Numbered from the stretch's first letter, positions 16,619 through 25,602 are shown. The stretch: DNA of 64,000 nt from CAWDBV01 sp963800705 (GCA_963800705.1 CAWDBV010000002.1:372001-436000); one strand, 5' to 3'. Numbers and translations: made by a program. The notes: generated by a model not told the origin, from the sequence alone.

Positions 16619-18134
16619 GTGAGGCAGAAGTTGATTCGCACGGGAGTTGTCACCACGACACTCTTTGCCCTGCTCGCGGTACCGGCGGCCGGGAACGTCA
16701 CCTCCCCCGACGACACCAGCTTGCCCGGCGAGCTCCGCTACGAGGTCCAGAATGCCGACCCCGGCGACGTGATCGTGATCGATCCGGGTGTCGACCCGGT
16801 CGTCACCGAGCTCGACATCGTCATCGACAAGAACCTGACGATCGTCGGCCAGGGAGCCGACGAGACGACCATCACCGCGATGGCGAACTTCGACCGGATC
16901 TTCACGATCCCGAACATGCCCACCAGTGCAGGTGGTGACGATCCGCGATCTGACGCTGGCTGGCGGTACGGGCGGAGAGGGGGCGCCAGGGTCGGGCGCG
17001 ACAGGCCTCAGCGGCGGCGCGATCGAGAACAGCGGTGATCTGACTCTGCTGCGCGTCGAGCTCGTCAACAATCACGCCGGCGACGGCGCGTCGGGAGCTG
17101 TCGGAGCGGCGAGCGGGTCTCCCGGCGTGCCCGGCGACGATGGCGGGACCGGCGGTCCCGGGGGCTTGGGTGGCGCCGTCCACAACACGGTGGGAGGCGA
17201 CCTCACCGTCCGCAACTCGACCTTCTCCGGGAACTCGTCGGGCGACGGCGGGACCGGTGGACAAGGGGGCAACGGCGTCGGCATGATCCCGCTCAGCGGC
17301 ACCGGCGGACCGGGCGGCGCCGGGCAGGATGGCGGAGCGATCGCGAACGCGGGCGACCTGGTGATCACCAACTCGACCTTCTTCGACAACCGCGCCGGCA
17401 TGGGCGGGACCGGCGGCGCCAAGGGCGCCGGCGTCGGGAACGGTGGCGCCGGAGGCGTAGGTGGTGACGGCGGCGCGATCCAGCAAGCCGGCGCAGGGTC
17501 GACGACGCTCATCAACGTGACCATCGCGGCCAACACCGCCGGCCAGGGCGGTGGCGGGGGCGCCCAAACGGTCGGATTCGGCCCGGGCGGAGCGGACGGC
17601 GCCGGCGGCGGGACGTTCGTGACCGTGTTCGGCCTCATGGACGCAAACAACACGATCTGGTCCGAGAACGAGGCTGACGTCGGCGCGAACTGCGGCTCGG
17701 CAGGCACAATGACTGGCACCTCGAACCTTGACTTCGCGGCCGGCGGCGCCTGTCCGGGCGTCGTGACGATCGGCAACCCGCTGCTCGAGTCACTTGCCGA
17801 CAACGGCGGTCCGACGAAGACAATGGCGCTCGGCCCGCCGATGGACGGGCCCCCGAGCGCCGCCATAAATCGGGTTCCAGTCGGTGCGCCCAACTGCCCC
17901 GGCACCGACCAGCGCGGCATCCCGCGGCCGCAATCCGGCCTCTGCGACATCGGTGCCTTCGAGGTCGTTTGCACTGTCCCGAGTGCGCTCGCCGGCTGCC
18001 CGCAGCTGCCAGTTGCGCCGATCACCGCCCCGGGCGGGAGCACCACCGCCGCACCCGGCGCTGCGAGGAAGAAGTGCAAGAAGGGCCGCAAGCTGAAAAA
18101 GGGCAAGTGCCGCAAGAAGAAGAGGAAGAAGTAG
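16619..18134 (+). CDS. secreted beta-helix surface protein, choice-of-anchor Q, Cys-Lys tail, one frameshift
   Basis: GTG 16619 follows GAGAGGGGAG. A signal peptide (residues 1-24, TTLFALLAVPAAG) precedes TSPDDTSLPGELRYEVQNA, a divergent CSLREA-like start. After IFTIPNMP (about 16920) the frame shifts +1 and continues as VQVVTIRDLTLAGGTGGEG. Gly-rich beta-helix rungs (RNSTFSGNS, TNSTFFDN) follow, then the choice-of-anchor Q end (NGGPTKTMALG, TDQRGIPRP, CDIGAFE), and a canonical Cys-x10-Cys lysine tail. It is a paralogue of the proteins at 411 and 2238. Function unknown. Confidence 0.75.
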
Positions 18135-18143
18135 CGCCCGATA

Positions 18144-18149
18144 TAGGCT
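18144..18149 (+). promoter_or_regulatory. -10 element TAGGCT, leaderless type
   Basis: TATAGGCT ends 7 bases before ATG 18157, in the 22-base gap after the previous stop. Confidence 0.55.
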
Positions 18150-18156
18150 GGCGTTC

Positions 18157-19524
18157 ATGAACGCCACGCCGGACGAGACCCGCCACAAGATCACCGTCCG
18201 CGTGCTCGTGATCGCCGCCTCGGTGCTCGCATTCCTCTCGATCTTCACGACCTGGGTCGACCGCCAGGCGCTCGACAGCGACGAGTGGGTCGACACCAGC
18301 AGCCGCCTGCTCGAGGACGAGGAGATTTCGGGCCAGGTCGCCAACTACGCGGTCGACGAGCTCTACGCCAACGTCAACGTGACCGCGCTGCTGCGCGAGG
18401 AGTTGCCCGAGGACCTGAAGCCGCTTGCCGCGCCGGCAGCCGGCGGGCTGCGCGAGTTCGCGGTTCGCGCCGCCGAGCGCGCCCTGCAGACATCCCAGGT
18501 CCAGTCGCTGTGGAGGGAGGCGAACCGCGTCGCCCACTCGCAGCTGGTGGCGATCCTCGAGGAGAAAAGCACGACGGTCTCGACCCAGGACGGGGTAGTC
18601 GTGCTCGACCTGCGCCCGATCGTCGAGCAGCTCGCGTCGCGAATCGGAATCGACAAGAAGGTGATCTCCGAGAAGCTGCCGCCCGACGTTGCCCAGCTCG
18701 AAATCGTCGAGTCCGAGCAGCTCGACAGCGCCCAGACGATCACCAAGCTGGTCAAGGGGCTGGCGCTGGTCTTCTCGCTCGGAACGCTGCTGCTGTTCGG
18801 AATCGCCGCGTACCTGGCCAGGGGCCGGCGCTGGCTCGTCGTCTTCGGCTACGGGCTCGGGCTGATCGTCGCCGGGGTCGCGGCGCTGGCGCTGCGCAAG
18901 GTCGGCGGCACGCTCGTCGTCGACGAGCTTGCGAAGACCGAGGGTGTGCGCCCCGCCGTTGAAAACGCCTACTCGATCGGAACCGACCTGCTCTCCGGAA
19001 TCGCGACCACGGTGATCGCCCTCGGAATCCTGTTCGTGATCGCCTCCTACCTCGCGTCGCCGGCCTCGTCGGCGGTGGCGATCCGGCGCTCGCTGGCGCC
19101 GAGCTTCCGCGAGCGCCCGGGCGTCGTCTGGGGAGTGTTCGCGGGGGCCGTGTTGGTCTTCCTGATCGTCTCGCCGCCGCAGTCGACCCGTGAGGTCGTA
19201 ACGACCTTGGCCCTGATCGGCATGGCGGGGATCGGCCTCGAGGCGCTCACCCGCAAGGTCCGTAACGAGTTCCCCGACGCGCAGCCGGGCGAGTGGCGCG
19301 AGCGGCTCGCGACGCGGATACGCGAGTTCGGTGAGTCCGGCGCGACGCGGATGCGCTCGGCGATTGACGATCTCGGCAGCCGCGACGAGCACGACGCGCG
19401 GCTCGAGCGGCTCGAGAAGCTCGGCGACCTGAAGCAGAAGGGAGTGCTGAGCGAGGAGGAGTTCGAGTCGGAGAAGAAGCGGGTGCTCGAGGGCGTCGGG
19501 TCGGACGGGCCGCCCGAGCGCTGA
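18157..19524 (+). CDS. multi-pass membrane protein with C-terminal SHOCT-like motif
   Basis: 455 residues. One N-terminal helix (VLVIAASVLAFLSIFTTWV) precedes an external domain of about 170 residues (QALDSDEWVDTSSRLLEDEEI and following). Then come about five helices (residues 200-355). The C-terminus is charged and ends with LERLEKLGDLKQKGVLSEEE, a typical SHOCT motif (short helical tail with the GxLTEEEF-like pattern). The layout resembles actinobacterial integral membrane proteins of unknown role. It is followed directly by the FAD oxidoreductase. Confidence 0.8.
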   Translation: MNATPDETRHKITVRVLVIAASVLAFLSIFTTWVDRQALDSDEWVDTSSRLLEDEEISGQVANYAVDELYANVNVTALLREELPEDLKPLAAPAAGGLREFAVRAAERALQTSQVQSLWREANRVAHSQLVAILEEKSTTVSTQDGVVVLDLRPIVEQLASRIGIDKKVISEKLPPDVAQLEIVESEQLDSAQTITKLVKGLALVFSLGTLLLFGIAAYLARGRRWLVVFGYGLGLIVAGVAALALRKVGGTLVVDELAKTEGVRPAVENAYSIGTDLLSGIATTVIALGILFVIASYLASPASSAVAIRRSLAPSFRERPGVVWGVFAGAVLVFLIVSPPQSTREVVTTLALIGMAGIGLEALTRKVRNEFPDAQPGEWRERLATRIREFGESGATRMRSAIDDLGSRDEHDARLERLEKLGDLKQKGVLSEEEFESEKKRVLEGVGSDGPPER

Positions 19525-20927
19525 AACACGAAGCGCCCGGATACTGGGTCGAAGAGGCCGGGGCACCGGAGCCGCGCCCGGCGCTGAACGGCGACCTGCA
19601 AGCCGACCTGGTGGTGATCGGCGCCGGGTACACGGGGATGTGGACGGCCTGGCACGCGAAACGGCTCGAGCCCGACTCGCGGATCGTCGTGCTCGAGGCC
19701 GATCTCGCGGCGCACGGGCCGAGCGGGCGCAACGGTGGCTTCTGCAACACGATGTGGCACGCGCTGCCGAGGATGCGCGACCAGTTCGGGGACGAATACG
19801 CGCTCGCAGTTGGGCGAGCGGCGGCGCGCTCGGTCGACGAGATCGGCGAGTTCTGCGAGCGCCACGACGTCGACGCCTGGTTCCGGAAGTCCGGCTACCT
19901 GCAGGTCTCGACCGCGGAGGCCCACGACCCCGCGGCAGCCGAAGTCATCGAGGCGTGCAGCGAGCTCGGTGTCGCCGACGTGGTCCGCGGGCTCGATGCG
20001 GCGGAGGTCGCCGAGCGCTGCCGCTCGCCGCGCTTTCGCGCCGCCGCGTTCTTCCCCGGTGCCGCCACGGTGCAGCCGGCGCGGCTCGCGTTCGGGTTGC
20101 GGCGGCGGATGATCGAGGCGGGGGTCGAGTTCTACGAGCGAACGCCGGCGCAGCTGCGGGCGGGCGGCGGCGGGGTCGTCGAGGCGCGGTCCCCCGGCGG
20201 CAGCGTTCGCGCCCCCGTCGCGGTGCTCGCCGCCGGCGCCGGGGCGCCGGGCCGGCCGGCGCGGTTCACGGTCGCCTCGAGCCACATCGTGCTCACCGAG
20301 CCGGTGCCCGACGTGCTCGAGCAGATCGGCTGGACCGGGGGCGAATGCATCACCGACAGCCGCCGGCTGATCCACTACTTCCGGACCACGCCCGACGGCC
20401 GGATCGCGTACGGCTGGGGCGGGGGCCGGATCGGCCTCGGCGGGCGGGTCAAGGGGCGGATCGAGCACGATCCGGGCGTGATTGAGCGGATCGTCACAAG
20501 CTTGCGGGAGACCTTCCCCGAACTCGACGGGAGGCGAATCGAGCGCGCCTGGGGCGGCCCGATCGACGCCTCGCCGTCCCACCTGCCGGTGATTCATGAC
20601 GATGGCGGGAACGGGGTCCGCGGTGGCGCCGGGAGGACCGTGACCGCCTTCGGATACAGCGGCAACGGGGTCGCGCCGTCGCAAATGGTGGGCCGCAGCC
20701 TCGCTTCGCTGGCGCTCGGCCTCGACGACGAGCCGGCGCGGCTGCCGTTGGTCCGGAGATCGCCGCAGCGCGTTCCGCCGGAGCCCTTCCGATGGCTCGG
20801 CGGTAACGCGATCCGCTCTGCGCTCGACCGGACCGAGCGCGCCGAGCTCGAGGGGCGTCGTCCGGGGGTCGTCAGCCGGACGCTGGCTGCGATCCCGCGC
20901 CGGATCGGATTCCATATCGGACGATGA
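19521..20927 (+). CDS. FAD-dependent oxidoreductase (DAO family, gamma-glutamylputrescine oxidase-like)
   Basis: A DAO-fold flavoenzyme of about 468 residues. The dinucleotide-binding motif is DLVVIGAGYTGMWTAWHAK. PSGRNGGFCN is the family's second FAD motif, followed by a substrate domain with QADLVV-type strands. IDASPSHLPVI and FGYSGNGVAPSQMVGR form the C-terminal FAD contacts. The family N-terminus (APGYWVEEAG, PALNGDLQAD) lies upstream of the first GTG (19611) and has no ATG/GTG/TTG in frame, so I start at CTG 19521, which overlaps the preceding TGA. A frame error could also explain this. It overlaps the GNAT gene by 4 bases. The substrate is probably an amine; not determinable. Confidence 0.82.
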   Translation: MKHEAPGYWVEEAGAPEPRPALNGDLQADLVVIGAGYTGMWTAWHAKRLEPDSRIVVLEADLAAHGPSGRNGGFCNTMWHALPRMRDQFGDEYALAVGRAAARSVDEIGEFCERHDVDAWFRKSGYLQVSTAEAHDPAAAEVIEACSELGVADVVRGLDAAEVAERCRSPRFRAAAFFPGAATVQPARLAFGLRRRMIEAGVEFYERTPAQLRAGGGGVVEARSPGGSVRAPVAVLAAGAGAPGRPARFTVASSHIVLTEPVPDVLEQIGWTGGECITDSRRLIHYFRTTPDGRIAYGWGGGRIGLGGRVKGRIEHDPGVIERIVTSLRETFPELDGRRIERAWGGPIDASPSHLPVIHDDGGNGVRGGAGRTVTAFGYSGNGVAPSQMVGRSLASLALGLDDEPARLPLVRRSPQRVPPEPFRWLGGNAIRSALDRTERAELEGRRPGVVSRTLAAIPRRIGFHIGR

Positions 20928-21367
20928 GCGAGATCCGCGCCGCCAACCACGACGACGTCGAGCAGATCCTGCCGCTGATGGAGGCCTACTGCGACTTCTA
21001 CGAGGTCGAGCCAGACCGCGACGGGCTCGAGCGGATGGCGCACGCGCTGATCGATCTTCCCGACGACCAGGCTTACCTGCTCGCTGCGGTCGACGACGCG
21101 GTGATCGGCTTCGCGGCCTGCGGATGGAAGTGGTCGAGCCTGCGCGGGGCGCGGATCGTGGTGCTCGAGGACCTGTTCGTCGCCCCGGAGCAGCGCGGCA
21201 AGGGGATCGCCGACGATCTGATCACCGAATCGGCGGCGGTCGCCCGCCGCCACGGTGCTCCGGTGCTGGCCTGGCACACCCAACCGACGAACGAGCGCGC
21301 CCAGGCCGTCTACAACCGGGTCGGCGGGACCTCGGAGCCCCTTCTTGAGTACGAGCTAACACTTTGA
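20924..21367 (+). CDS. GNAT family N-acetyltransferase
   Basis: A 147-residue single-domain acetyltransferase. The acetyl-CoA pyrophosphate loop is in VLEDLFVAPEQRGKGIADDL (motif A), with the expected beta-strand before it and VYNRVGGTSEP near the C-terminus. ATG overlaps the oxidoreductase stop (ATGA), so the two are co-translated. An amine-related pathway is plausible from that pairing. Confidence 0.88.
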   Translation: MSEIRAANHDDVEQILPLMEAYCDFYEVEPDRDGLERMAHALIDLPDDQAYLLAAVDDAVIGFAACGWKWSSLRGARIVVLEDLFVAPEQRGKGIADDLITESAAVARRHGAPVLAWHTQPTNERAQAVYNRVGGTSEPLLEYELTL

Positions 21368-21449
21368 GGTCCGTTAACCGGTACGTGACTGCGAACGTCC
21401 GCAAGAAGCGAAAGTATGAGCGCTACAGGGTCACGGACCTCGTGGCCTA

Positions 21450-21466
21450 GTGACTAGTTACTACAG
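21450..21466. promoter_or_regulatory. near-palindrome before 21476
   Basis: TAGTGACTAGTTACTA reads almost the same on both strands (two mismatches). It sits directly before the AGGAGG at 21465-21470, so a bound repressor would block both transcription and translation initiation. This is an operator candidate only. Confidence 0.3.
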
Positions 21467-21475
21467 GAGGTATGC

Positions 21476-22138
21476 ATGAGCAATCGAAACTGGAGCAGAG
21501 TGGGTGCAGCCAGCGGCTTTGGCTTCGTCCTGCTGCTCGTCCTCGGGTACATCCTCGGGGCAAACGACCCCCCGGCCTTCGGTTCGGGAGCGGTGGCCAG
21601 TTTCGTCACTGAGAACAAGAACGAGATCGACACGGCAGCGGCGCTGATTCTCGGCGCGCTGGTTTTCTTCGCCTTCTTCATCGGCGCGATTGCGGCAGCT
21701 AACCGCGCCGCCGATCGAGACGGGCGACTCAGCGCAGCGGGTCACGCCGGCGGTATCGCCGCGCTTTCTGCGGCGGTTGTCGGTGTCGCGCTCACGGCCA
21801 GTGCATCCGCGGCCGTCGGAGCCGGCAACGGCGACGCCATCGTCGAGGCGCTGTCCAACACCGGCGCGCTGGTGTTCGCCGCAGCGGGGATCGGCACTGG
21901 CGTGCTGCTCTACGCGACCGGCGTCATCGCAGTGCGTTTCGGCGCCAACCTGCCGAGCTGGTGGGGTTGGGTCAGCATCCTCGCCGGCATTTTCCTGGCC
22001 GCCGTGGCGATCATCTCGATGACTACGCGCTCCGGAGCGTTCAACCCGTATGACGGAGAGCTGGCAGTCATCTCGCTGCTCGTCCTGGCGATTTGGTCGC
22101 TGGGAACCGCAACGCTGCTGTACCAGCGGGCGAAGTAG
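21476..22138 (+). CDS. six-helix membrane protein of unknown function
   Basis: 220 residues with six predicted helices (FGFVLLLVLGYILG, LILGALVFFAFFIGAIAA, GGIAALSAAVVGVALTA, ALVFAAAGIGTGVLLYATG, WVSILAGIFLAAVAIIS, VISLLVLAIWSLGTATLL). It has one of the few strong ribosome binding sites in the window (AGGAGG, 5 bases from ATG) and a 108-base upstream region without a leaderless -10. No conserved catalytic residues are seen. It resembles uncharacterised actinobacterial membrane proteins. It ends at a terminator shared with the convergent gene. Confidence 0.8.
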   Translation: MSNRNWSRVGAASGFGFVLLLVLGYILGANDPPAFGSGAVASFVTENKNEIDTAAALILGALVFFAFFIGAIAAANRAADRDGRLSAAGHAGGIAALSAAVVGVALTASASAAVGAGNGDAIVEALSNTGALVFAAAGIGTGVLLYATGVIAVRFGANLPSWWGWVSILAGIFLAAVAIISMTTRSGAFNPYDGELAVISLLVLAIWSLGTATLLYQRAK

Positions 22139-22160
22139 CAAGCCCGCTCACGAAGATGCG

Positions 22161-22196
22161 ACGGGCGGTCCCCACAAGGGGCCGCCCGTTTGCGTT
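22161..22196. terminator. hairpin terminator between convergent genes
   Basis: ACGGGCGGTCCCC, loop ACAA, GGGGCCGCCCGT followed by TTGCGTTT. The stem is broken only by one bulged base. Positioned to serve 21476-22138 and possibly the convergent LigD-type gene. Confidence 0.7.
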
Positions 22197-22207
22197 TCGA
22201 CGCGCCT

Positions 22208-22801
22208 TCAGCCCTTTTCTTTTCGCAGCTGCTCGATCGTCTTGCCGCTGATCACCGACTCGGGCTGCGACGAGGTCGGCTTGCGGCGGGCGTCGGCGCC
22301 CTCGCCCTTCTTCTTGATCAGCAGCCATTGCTCGCGGTCGCCGGGCTTCGAGGTGCGGACGAGCGCGTAGGCGCCGCGTACCTTGTCGCCGAGCAGGAAG
22401 ATCTTCAGGTCGCCCTTCTCCAGTCCCTCTTCCAGGGTGAGCGGCTCGCCGCGGCGGGTCTCGGAGATGTTCTCGTAGACGCCCCGGTCCCAGACGATCA
22501 TCGGGCCGGCGCCGTACTCGCCCTTCGGGATCACGCCCTCGAACTCGAGGTAGTCGATCGGGTGGTCCTCGGTCCGCATCGCAAGCCGCTTGTCGCGCGG
22601 GTCGAGCGAGGGCCCCTTCGGCACCGCCCACGAGGCGAGCGTTCCGCCGATCTCGAGCCGCAGGTCGTAGTGAAGCGAGCGAGCCGCATGCTTCTGGATC
22701 GTGAACCGCGGGTGCTTGCGCTTTCCGGCGCGGCCGCCCTTCGGCTCGGGCGTCTTGCCCAGGTCCCGCTTGCGCTTGTACTCGTCGAGCTTTCCGGGCA
22801 T
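22208..22801 (-). CDS. stand-alone LigD-type 3'-phosphoesterase domain protein
   Basis: 197 residues matching the phosphoesterase (PE) domain that is fused to ligase and polymerase in LigD. Landmarks: FTIQKHAARSLHYDLRLE (metal-binding His residues), LASWAVPKGPSLDP, RTEDHPIDYLEFEGVIP and GEYGAGPMIVWDRG. It would trim 3'-phosphates or ribonucleotides during NHEJ. The C-terminal 30 residues (ADARRKPTSSQPESVISGKT) are an additional basic tail. It lies 16 bases after the acyltransferase stop on the same strand. The matching ligase and polymerase are about 31 kb away in this window. Confidence 0.88.
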   Translation of the reverse strand: MPGKLDEYKRKRDLGKTPEPKGGRAGKRKHPRFTIQKHAARSLHYDLRLEIGGTLASWAVPKGPSLDPRDKRLAMRTEDHPIDYLEFEGVIPKGEYGAGPMIVWDRGVYENISETRRGEPLTLEEGLEKGDLKIFLLGDKVRGAYALVRTSKPGDREQWLLIKKKGEGADARRKPTSSQPESVISGKTIEQLRKEKG

Positions 22802-22817
22802 CGCCGTCCCCTGGTGC

Positions 22818-24092
22818 TTACCCGCTATCGAGCTCGTCGACCGAGACCTCGAGCGCGTCGGCGAGCGCGGGCAGATCGGCGACCGCTTCGGGGTCGGAGC
22901 AGAACCCGAAGGTGAGATCGCCGCCGAGCGAGATGATCGAGACGCGCAGCGCGTGTCGGTCGGCCGGCTCCGAGACCGAGCAGAACTCGCTCACCGGGTG
23001 GCCGAGCACGGAGGGGCGCTCGCGGGGGCCGGGGACGTTCGAGATCGAGAGCGCGAACTCGCGCGGTCCCGAGGTCAGCCGGGTGACGCCGCGGTAGAGG
23101 GGCCGGAAGCGCCCCAGCGCATGGAAGAACGAGTACATCGTCTCGGCGTCGTGGTCGAGCTTGCGCTCGCGGGTCTCGGCGCTGATCACCCGCAGCCGCC
23201 CCGTAGCGTCGGGCTCGTCGAGCGGCAAGTCGATGTTGAGGAACGAGTCGCGGTTGCCCAGCTGCCCGGCCCCCTCCTCGCGAGAGTGGAGGCTGACCGG
23301 TATCTGGGCGCGGAGCACCGCTGGGGCGCCCTCACCGCTGCCCATCCAGCCGCGCAGCGCGCCGGCGACCGCGGCGAGCACGACGTCGTTGACCGTTGCG
23401 CCCTCGACCGAGTGCTCGATCCGCTTCAGGCGCTCGAGCGGAAAGCGCCGCCAGGCGAGCTCGCGCGCCGAGCCGATGTGGCGGTCGAGCGCCGTGTCGG
23501 CTCGCGGGCGGAGCTCGCGCCGAAAAGCGCCTCCAAGCCGGAACAGCGAGCGCTTGCGCGTCGGCTCGGGCTCCGAGGCGGGACCCCGTGCGGCGCCCGG
23601 ACGCGAAGCGGAGGACGCCGCACTTGATGCCTCGTCCCAGAACAGGCCCGAGAGCATCCGGATCGCGCTCACGCCGTCGACCATCGCGTGGTGCATGCGC
23701 CCGATCAGGCCGGCGCGGCCGCCGCTCAGGGGCGCGACGTCGAATCGCCACAGCGGCCGCTCGTGGTCGAGGCGCTCGGCGAACAGCTCGCCGGCGAGCA
23801 GCCGAAAGCGCTCGTCGGAGAGCTCGTCGGGGCCGGCGTCGGCGATGTGCCAGTCGAGATCGGGGCTGGCGGCGTCGACCCAGCGCGGCGTTTCGCCCTT
23901 CGGCTCCTCGACGCGCTGGCCGAGCCGCTCCAGCGAGCCGATTCGCTCCCCGACCCGGTCGCGGATCGCGTCGAGCTCGATCCGCTGACCCTCGCGCGGG
24001 TCGAGCACGACGAGCTTGCCCGTGTGGCCCTTGATCGAATCGGACTCGAGCCGCAGGATCTGCGCGTCGTCGAAGCTGAGCGGCTCACTCAC
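22818..24092 (-). CDS. wax ester synthase / diacylglycerol acyltransferase (WS/DGAT)
   Basis: A 424-residue member of the bacterial WS/DGAT family, which makes wax esters or triacylglycerol from acyl-CoA. The catalytic motif is HHAMVDG at residues 134-140. The N-terminal PLSFDDAQILRLES, LDHERPLWRFDV and the C-terminal ALSISNVPGPRE (NVPGP block) are all typical. It starts with GTG 24092, leaderless, divergent from 24116. With the acyl-CoA ligase and beta-oxidation genes it indicates storage-lipid metabolism. Confidence 0.9.
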   Translation of the reverse strand: MSEPLSFDDAQILRLESDSIKGHTGKLVVLDPREGQRIELDAIRDRVGERIGSLERLGQRVEEPKGETPRWVDAASPDLDWHIADAGPDELSDERFRLLAGELFAERLDHERPLWRFDVAPLSGGRAGLIGRMHHAMVDGVSAIRMLSGLFWDEASSAASSASRPGAARGPASEPEPTRKRSLFRLGGAFRRELRPRADTALDRHIGSARELAWRRFPLERLKRIEHSVEGATVNDVVLAAVAGALRGWMGSGEGAPAVLRAQIPVSLHSREEGAGQLGNRDSFLNIDLPLDEPDATGRLRVISAETRERKLDHDAETMYSFFHALGRFRPLYRGVTRLTSGPREFALSISNVPGPRERPSVLGHPVSEFCSVSEPADRHALRVSIISLGGDLTFGFCSDPEAVADLPALADALEVSVDELDSG

Positions 24093-24099
24093 GCGCGGC

Positions 24100-24109
24100 A
24101 GTTTATTGT
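24100..24109. promoter_or_regulatory. bidirectional leaderless promoter core AGTTTATTGT
   Basis: Plus strand TATTGT (24104-24109) ends 6 bases before GTG 24116. Minus strand TAAACT (24105-24100) ends 7 bases before GTG 24092. Both use the same central TA (24104-24105). The two start codons are 23 bases apart. Confidence 0.6.
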
Positions 24110-24115
24110 CGGCGC

Positions 24116-24757
24116 GTGGCCGCGGTCACCGACTTCACGCTCGAGGCGCAGGAGCTGCTCCGCGACGCGGACCAGTTCAAGTGGTACCTGGTCACGCTGC
24201 TCGTCCTCGTCATGTACGTCTACGCCGTCGAGGTCGAGCGCCGGCGCTGGGACGTGATCCTCGCCGGGGCCGCCTTCTGGCTCGCCGACTGGATCAACGA
24301 GATCGCCAACTCGCTCGTCCTTCACTTCACCGACCGGGCCGCGGTCTGGACGACGACCGGGGACACGGGCTACCTGATCCTGATCGGCCTCACCGCCGAG
24401 ATCTCGATGATGTTCGCGATCTCGGGGATTGTCTACGTGAAGACGCTCCCCGACGATCCGAAGACGAAGCTGCTCGGGCTGCCGAACCGGATCACGATCG
24501 CGATCGCGCTCTCGTGTCTCGCCGTCGGGGTCGAGTATCTGCTCGAGGGCGCGGGGGTCTTCCACTGGGAGTACTGGTGGTGGAACACCAGCTTCCCGTT
24601 CACGATCGTGCTCTTCGGCTACCTGTGGTTCTTCCTGATCGCCGCCTATGTCTACGACCTCCGCGATACCCGCAAGCAGCTTCAGGTCGTGGGGGCGATG
24701 GCGACGATCGTCGCCGCTGCGCTGGTCGTGTTCGGGCCGATCCTCGAGTGGATCTAG
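24116..24757 (+). CDS. six-helix membrane protein of unknown function
   Basis: 213 residues, GTG start. Helices: WYLVTLLVLVMYVYAV, VILAGAAFWLADWINEIAN, YLILIGLTAEISMMFAISG, ITIAIALSCLAVGVEYLL, FTIVLFGYLWFFLIAAYVY, AMATIVAAALVVFGPI. Polar residues inside helices (WLADWINE, TAEISMM, VEYLLEG) suggest a cofactor or substrate site, but no known family is recognised. It shares a divergent promoter core with the WS/DGAT gene, so expression may be coordinated. Confidence 0.78.
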   Translation: MAAVTDFTLEAQELLRDADQFKWYLVTLLVLVMYVYAVEVERRRWDVILAGAAFWLADWINEIANSLVLHFTDRAAVWTTTGDTGYLILIGLTAEISMMFAISGIVYVKTLPDDPKTKLLGLPNRITIAIALSCLAVGVEYLLEGAGVFHWEYWWWNTSFPFTIVLFGYLWFFLIAAYVYDLRDTRKQLQVVGAMATIVAAALVVFGPILEWI

Positions 24758-25032
24758 CTGCGGTTGCTGATCCGCTCGAGAATCCGCGGCTTGCGCAAAC
24801 CGCCGGAGCCGCTGTCGGGATCGATCTTGTCGGCGCGCTTGCGCCGTGTCTCCGCGGCGGAGCGCTGCTGCTCGGCAGCCGTCTCAGCCTGCCGGGCCCG
24901 CTCCTCGCGGTCGATCGCCTCCTTGCGCAGCCCGGCCGCAGCCTGGCGGCGCTTCTCGCGTCCGACTCGCGTCAACAGGAAGAAGACGGCAAGTACGACC
25001 ACGACTCCTATCGCAATCCAAAATGCCTCCAT
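24754..25032 (-). CDS. small membrane-anchored basic protein
   Basis: 92 residues. A single N-terminal helix (FWIAIGVVVVLAVFFLL) is followed by a long charged helix rich in Arg, Lys, Glu and Gln (RKEAIDREERARQAETAAEQ). It ends RKPRILERISNRS and overlaps the convergent gene's stop by 4 bases. It lies 17 bases downstream of a second membrane-anchored gene and is probably co-transcribed. Function unknown. Confidence 0.65.
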   Translation of the reverse strand: MEAFWIAIGVVVVLAVFFLLTRVGREKRRQAAAGLRKEAIDREERARQAETAAEQQRSAAETRRKRADKIDPDSGSGGLRKPRILERISNRS

Positions 25033-25049
25033 GGCCCCTGCTTACCCGC

Positions 25050-25550
25050 TCAGCGGCGAAGAAAACGACCGATCAATCCGCCCCTGCGGCGCCGGCCGAC
25101 CTCGGTTGCCGGCTCCTCGTCTTCCTCGCTCGCTACGTCGAGGATCTCCTGCTCGTCGGTGTCGGGCTCCTCTTGCTCCTCGGGCTCGGTCTGGGCGCGG
25201 TCGGCCGCGAGCTCGGAGCGGCGCTTGCGCATCCGCGCCGCGTCGAGCCGCGCCCGCGCCGCCCGAGCGTCGCGCTCGAGCTGCGTGATGTCGATCTCGG
25301 CGGTGTCGAACACGCCCGGGGCGGCGGGCGGCACCGGAGGCGGGGTCGCCAGCTCCGGCTCGGGCGCGGACTCGGGCACCGGCTGCGGTTCGGGTTCCCG
25401 CGCCGGCTTGTCCTCTGGCTCGTCCTCGTAGTCGAAGACGTCGTCCCCTTCGGCGCTCTTCGCGGTCCCGATCTTCCAGGCGCGGCGCGCCATGATCACC
25501 ATCAACACGGTCCCGGCTACCCCGAGGCCGAGCCAGATTGCGGCTTCCAT
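25050..25550 (-). CDS. single-pass membrane protein with acidic/proline linker and coiled coil
   Basis: 166 residues. N-terminal helix (IWLGLGVAGTVLMVIMARRAW) precedes an acidic Pro-rich linker (EPEPQPVPESAPEPEL) and a charged helix (TQLERDARAARARLDAARMRK). Further acidic residues follow and the C-terminus is basic (RRRRGGLIGRFLRR). It probably tethers something at the membrane surface; no family is recognised. It is divergent from the NUDIX gene and has its own TACCCT element 7 bases before ATG. Confidence 0.68.
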   Translation of the reverse strand: MEAAIWLGLGVAGTVLMVIMARRAWKIGTAKSAEGDDVFDYEDEPEDKPAREPEPQPVPESAPEPELATPPPVPPAAPGVFDTAEIDITQLERDARAARARLDAARMRKRRSELAADRAQTEPEEQEEPDTDEQEILDVASEEDEEPATEVGRRRRGGLIGRFLRR

Positions 25551-25557
25551 GCTCCCC

Positions 25558-25563
25558 AGGGTA
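25558..25563 (-). promoter_or_regulatory. -10 element TACCCT, leaderless type
   Basis: Minus-strand GATACCCT ends 7 bases before ATG 25550. Confidence 0.45.
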
Positions 25564-25590
25564 TCTCGCGGGCCCGGCGTCAGCCCTCTA

Positions 25591-25596
25591 TACGCT
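25591..25596 (+). promoter_or_regulatory. -10 element TACGCT, leaderless type
   Basis: TATACGCT (25589-25596) ends 6 bases before GTG 25603 and decides the start of the NUDIX gene against upstream in-frame codons. Confidence 0.5.
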
Positions 25597-25602
25597 GGCG
25601 CC

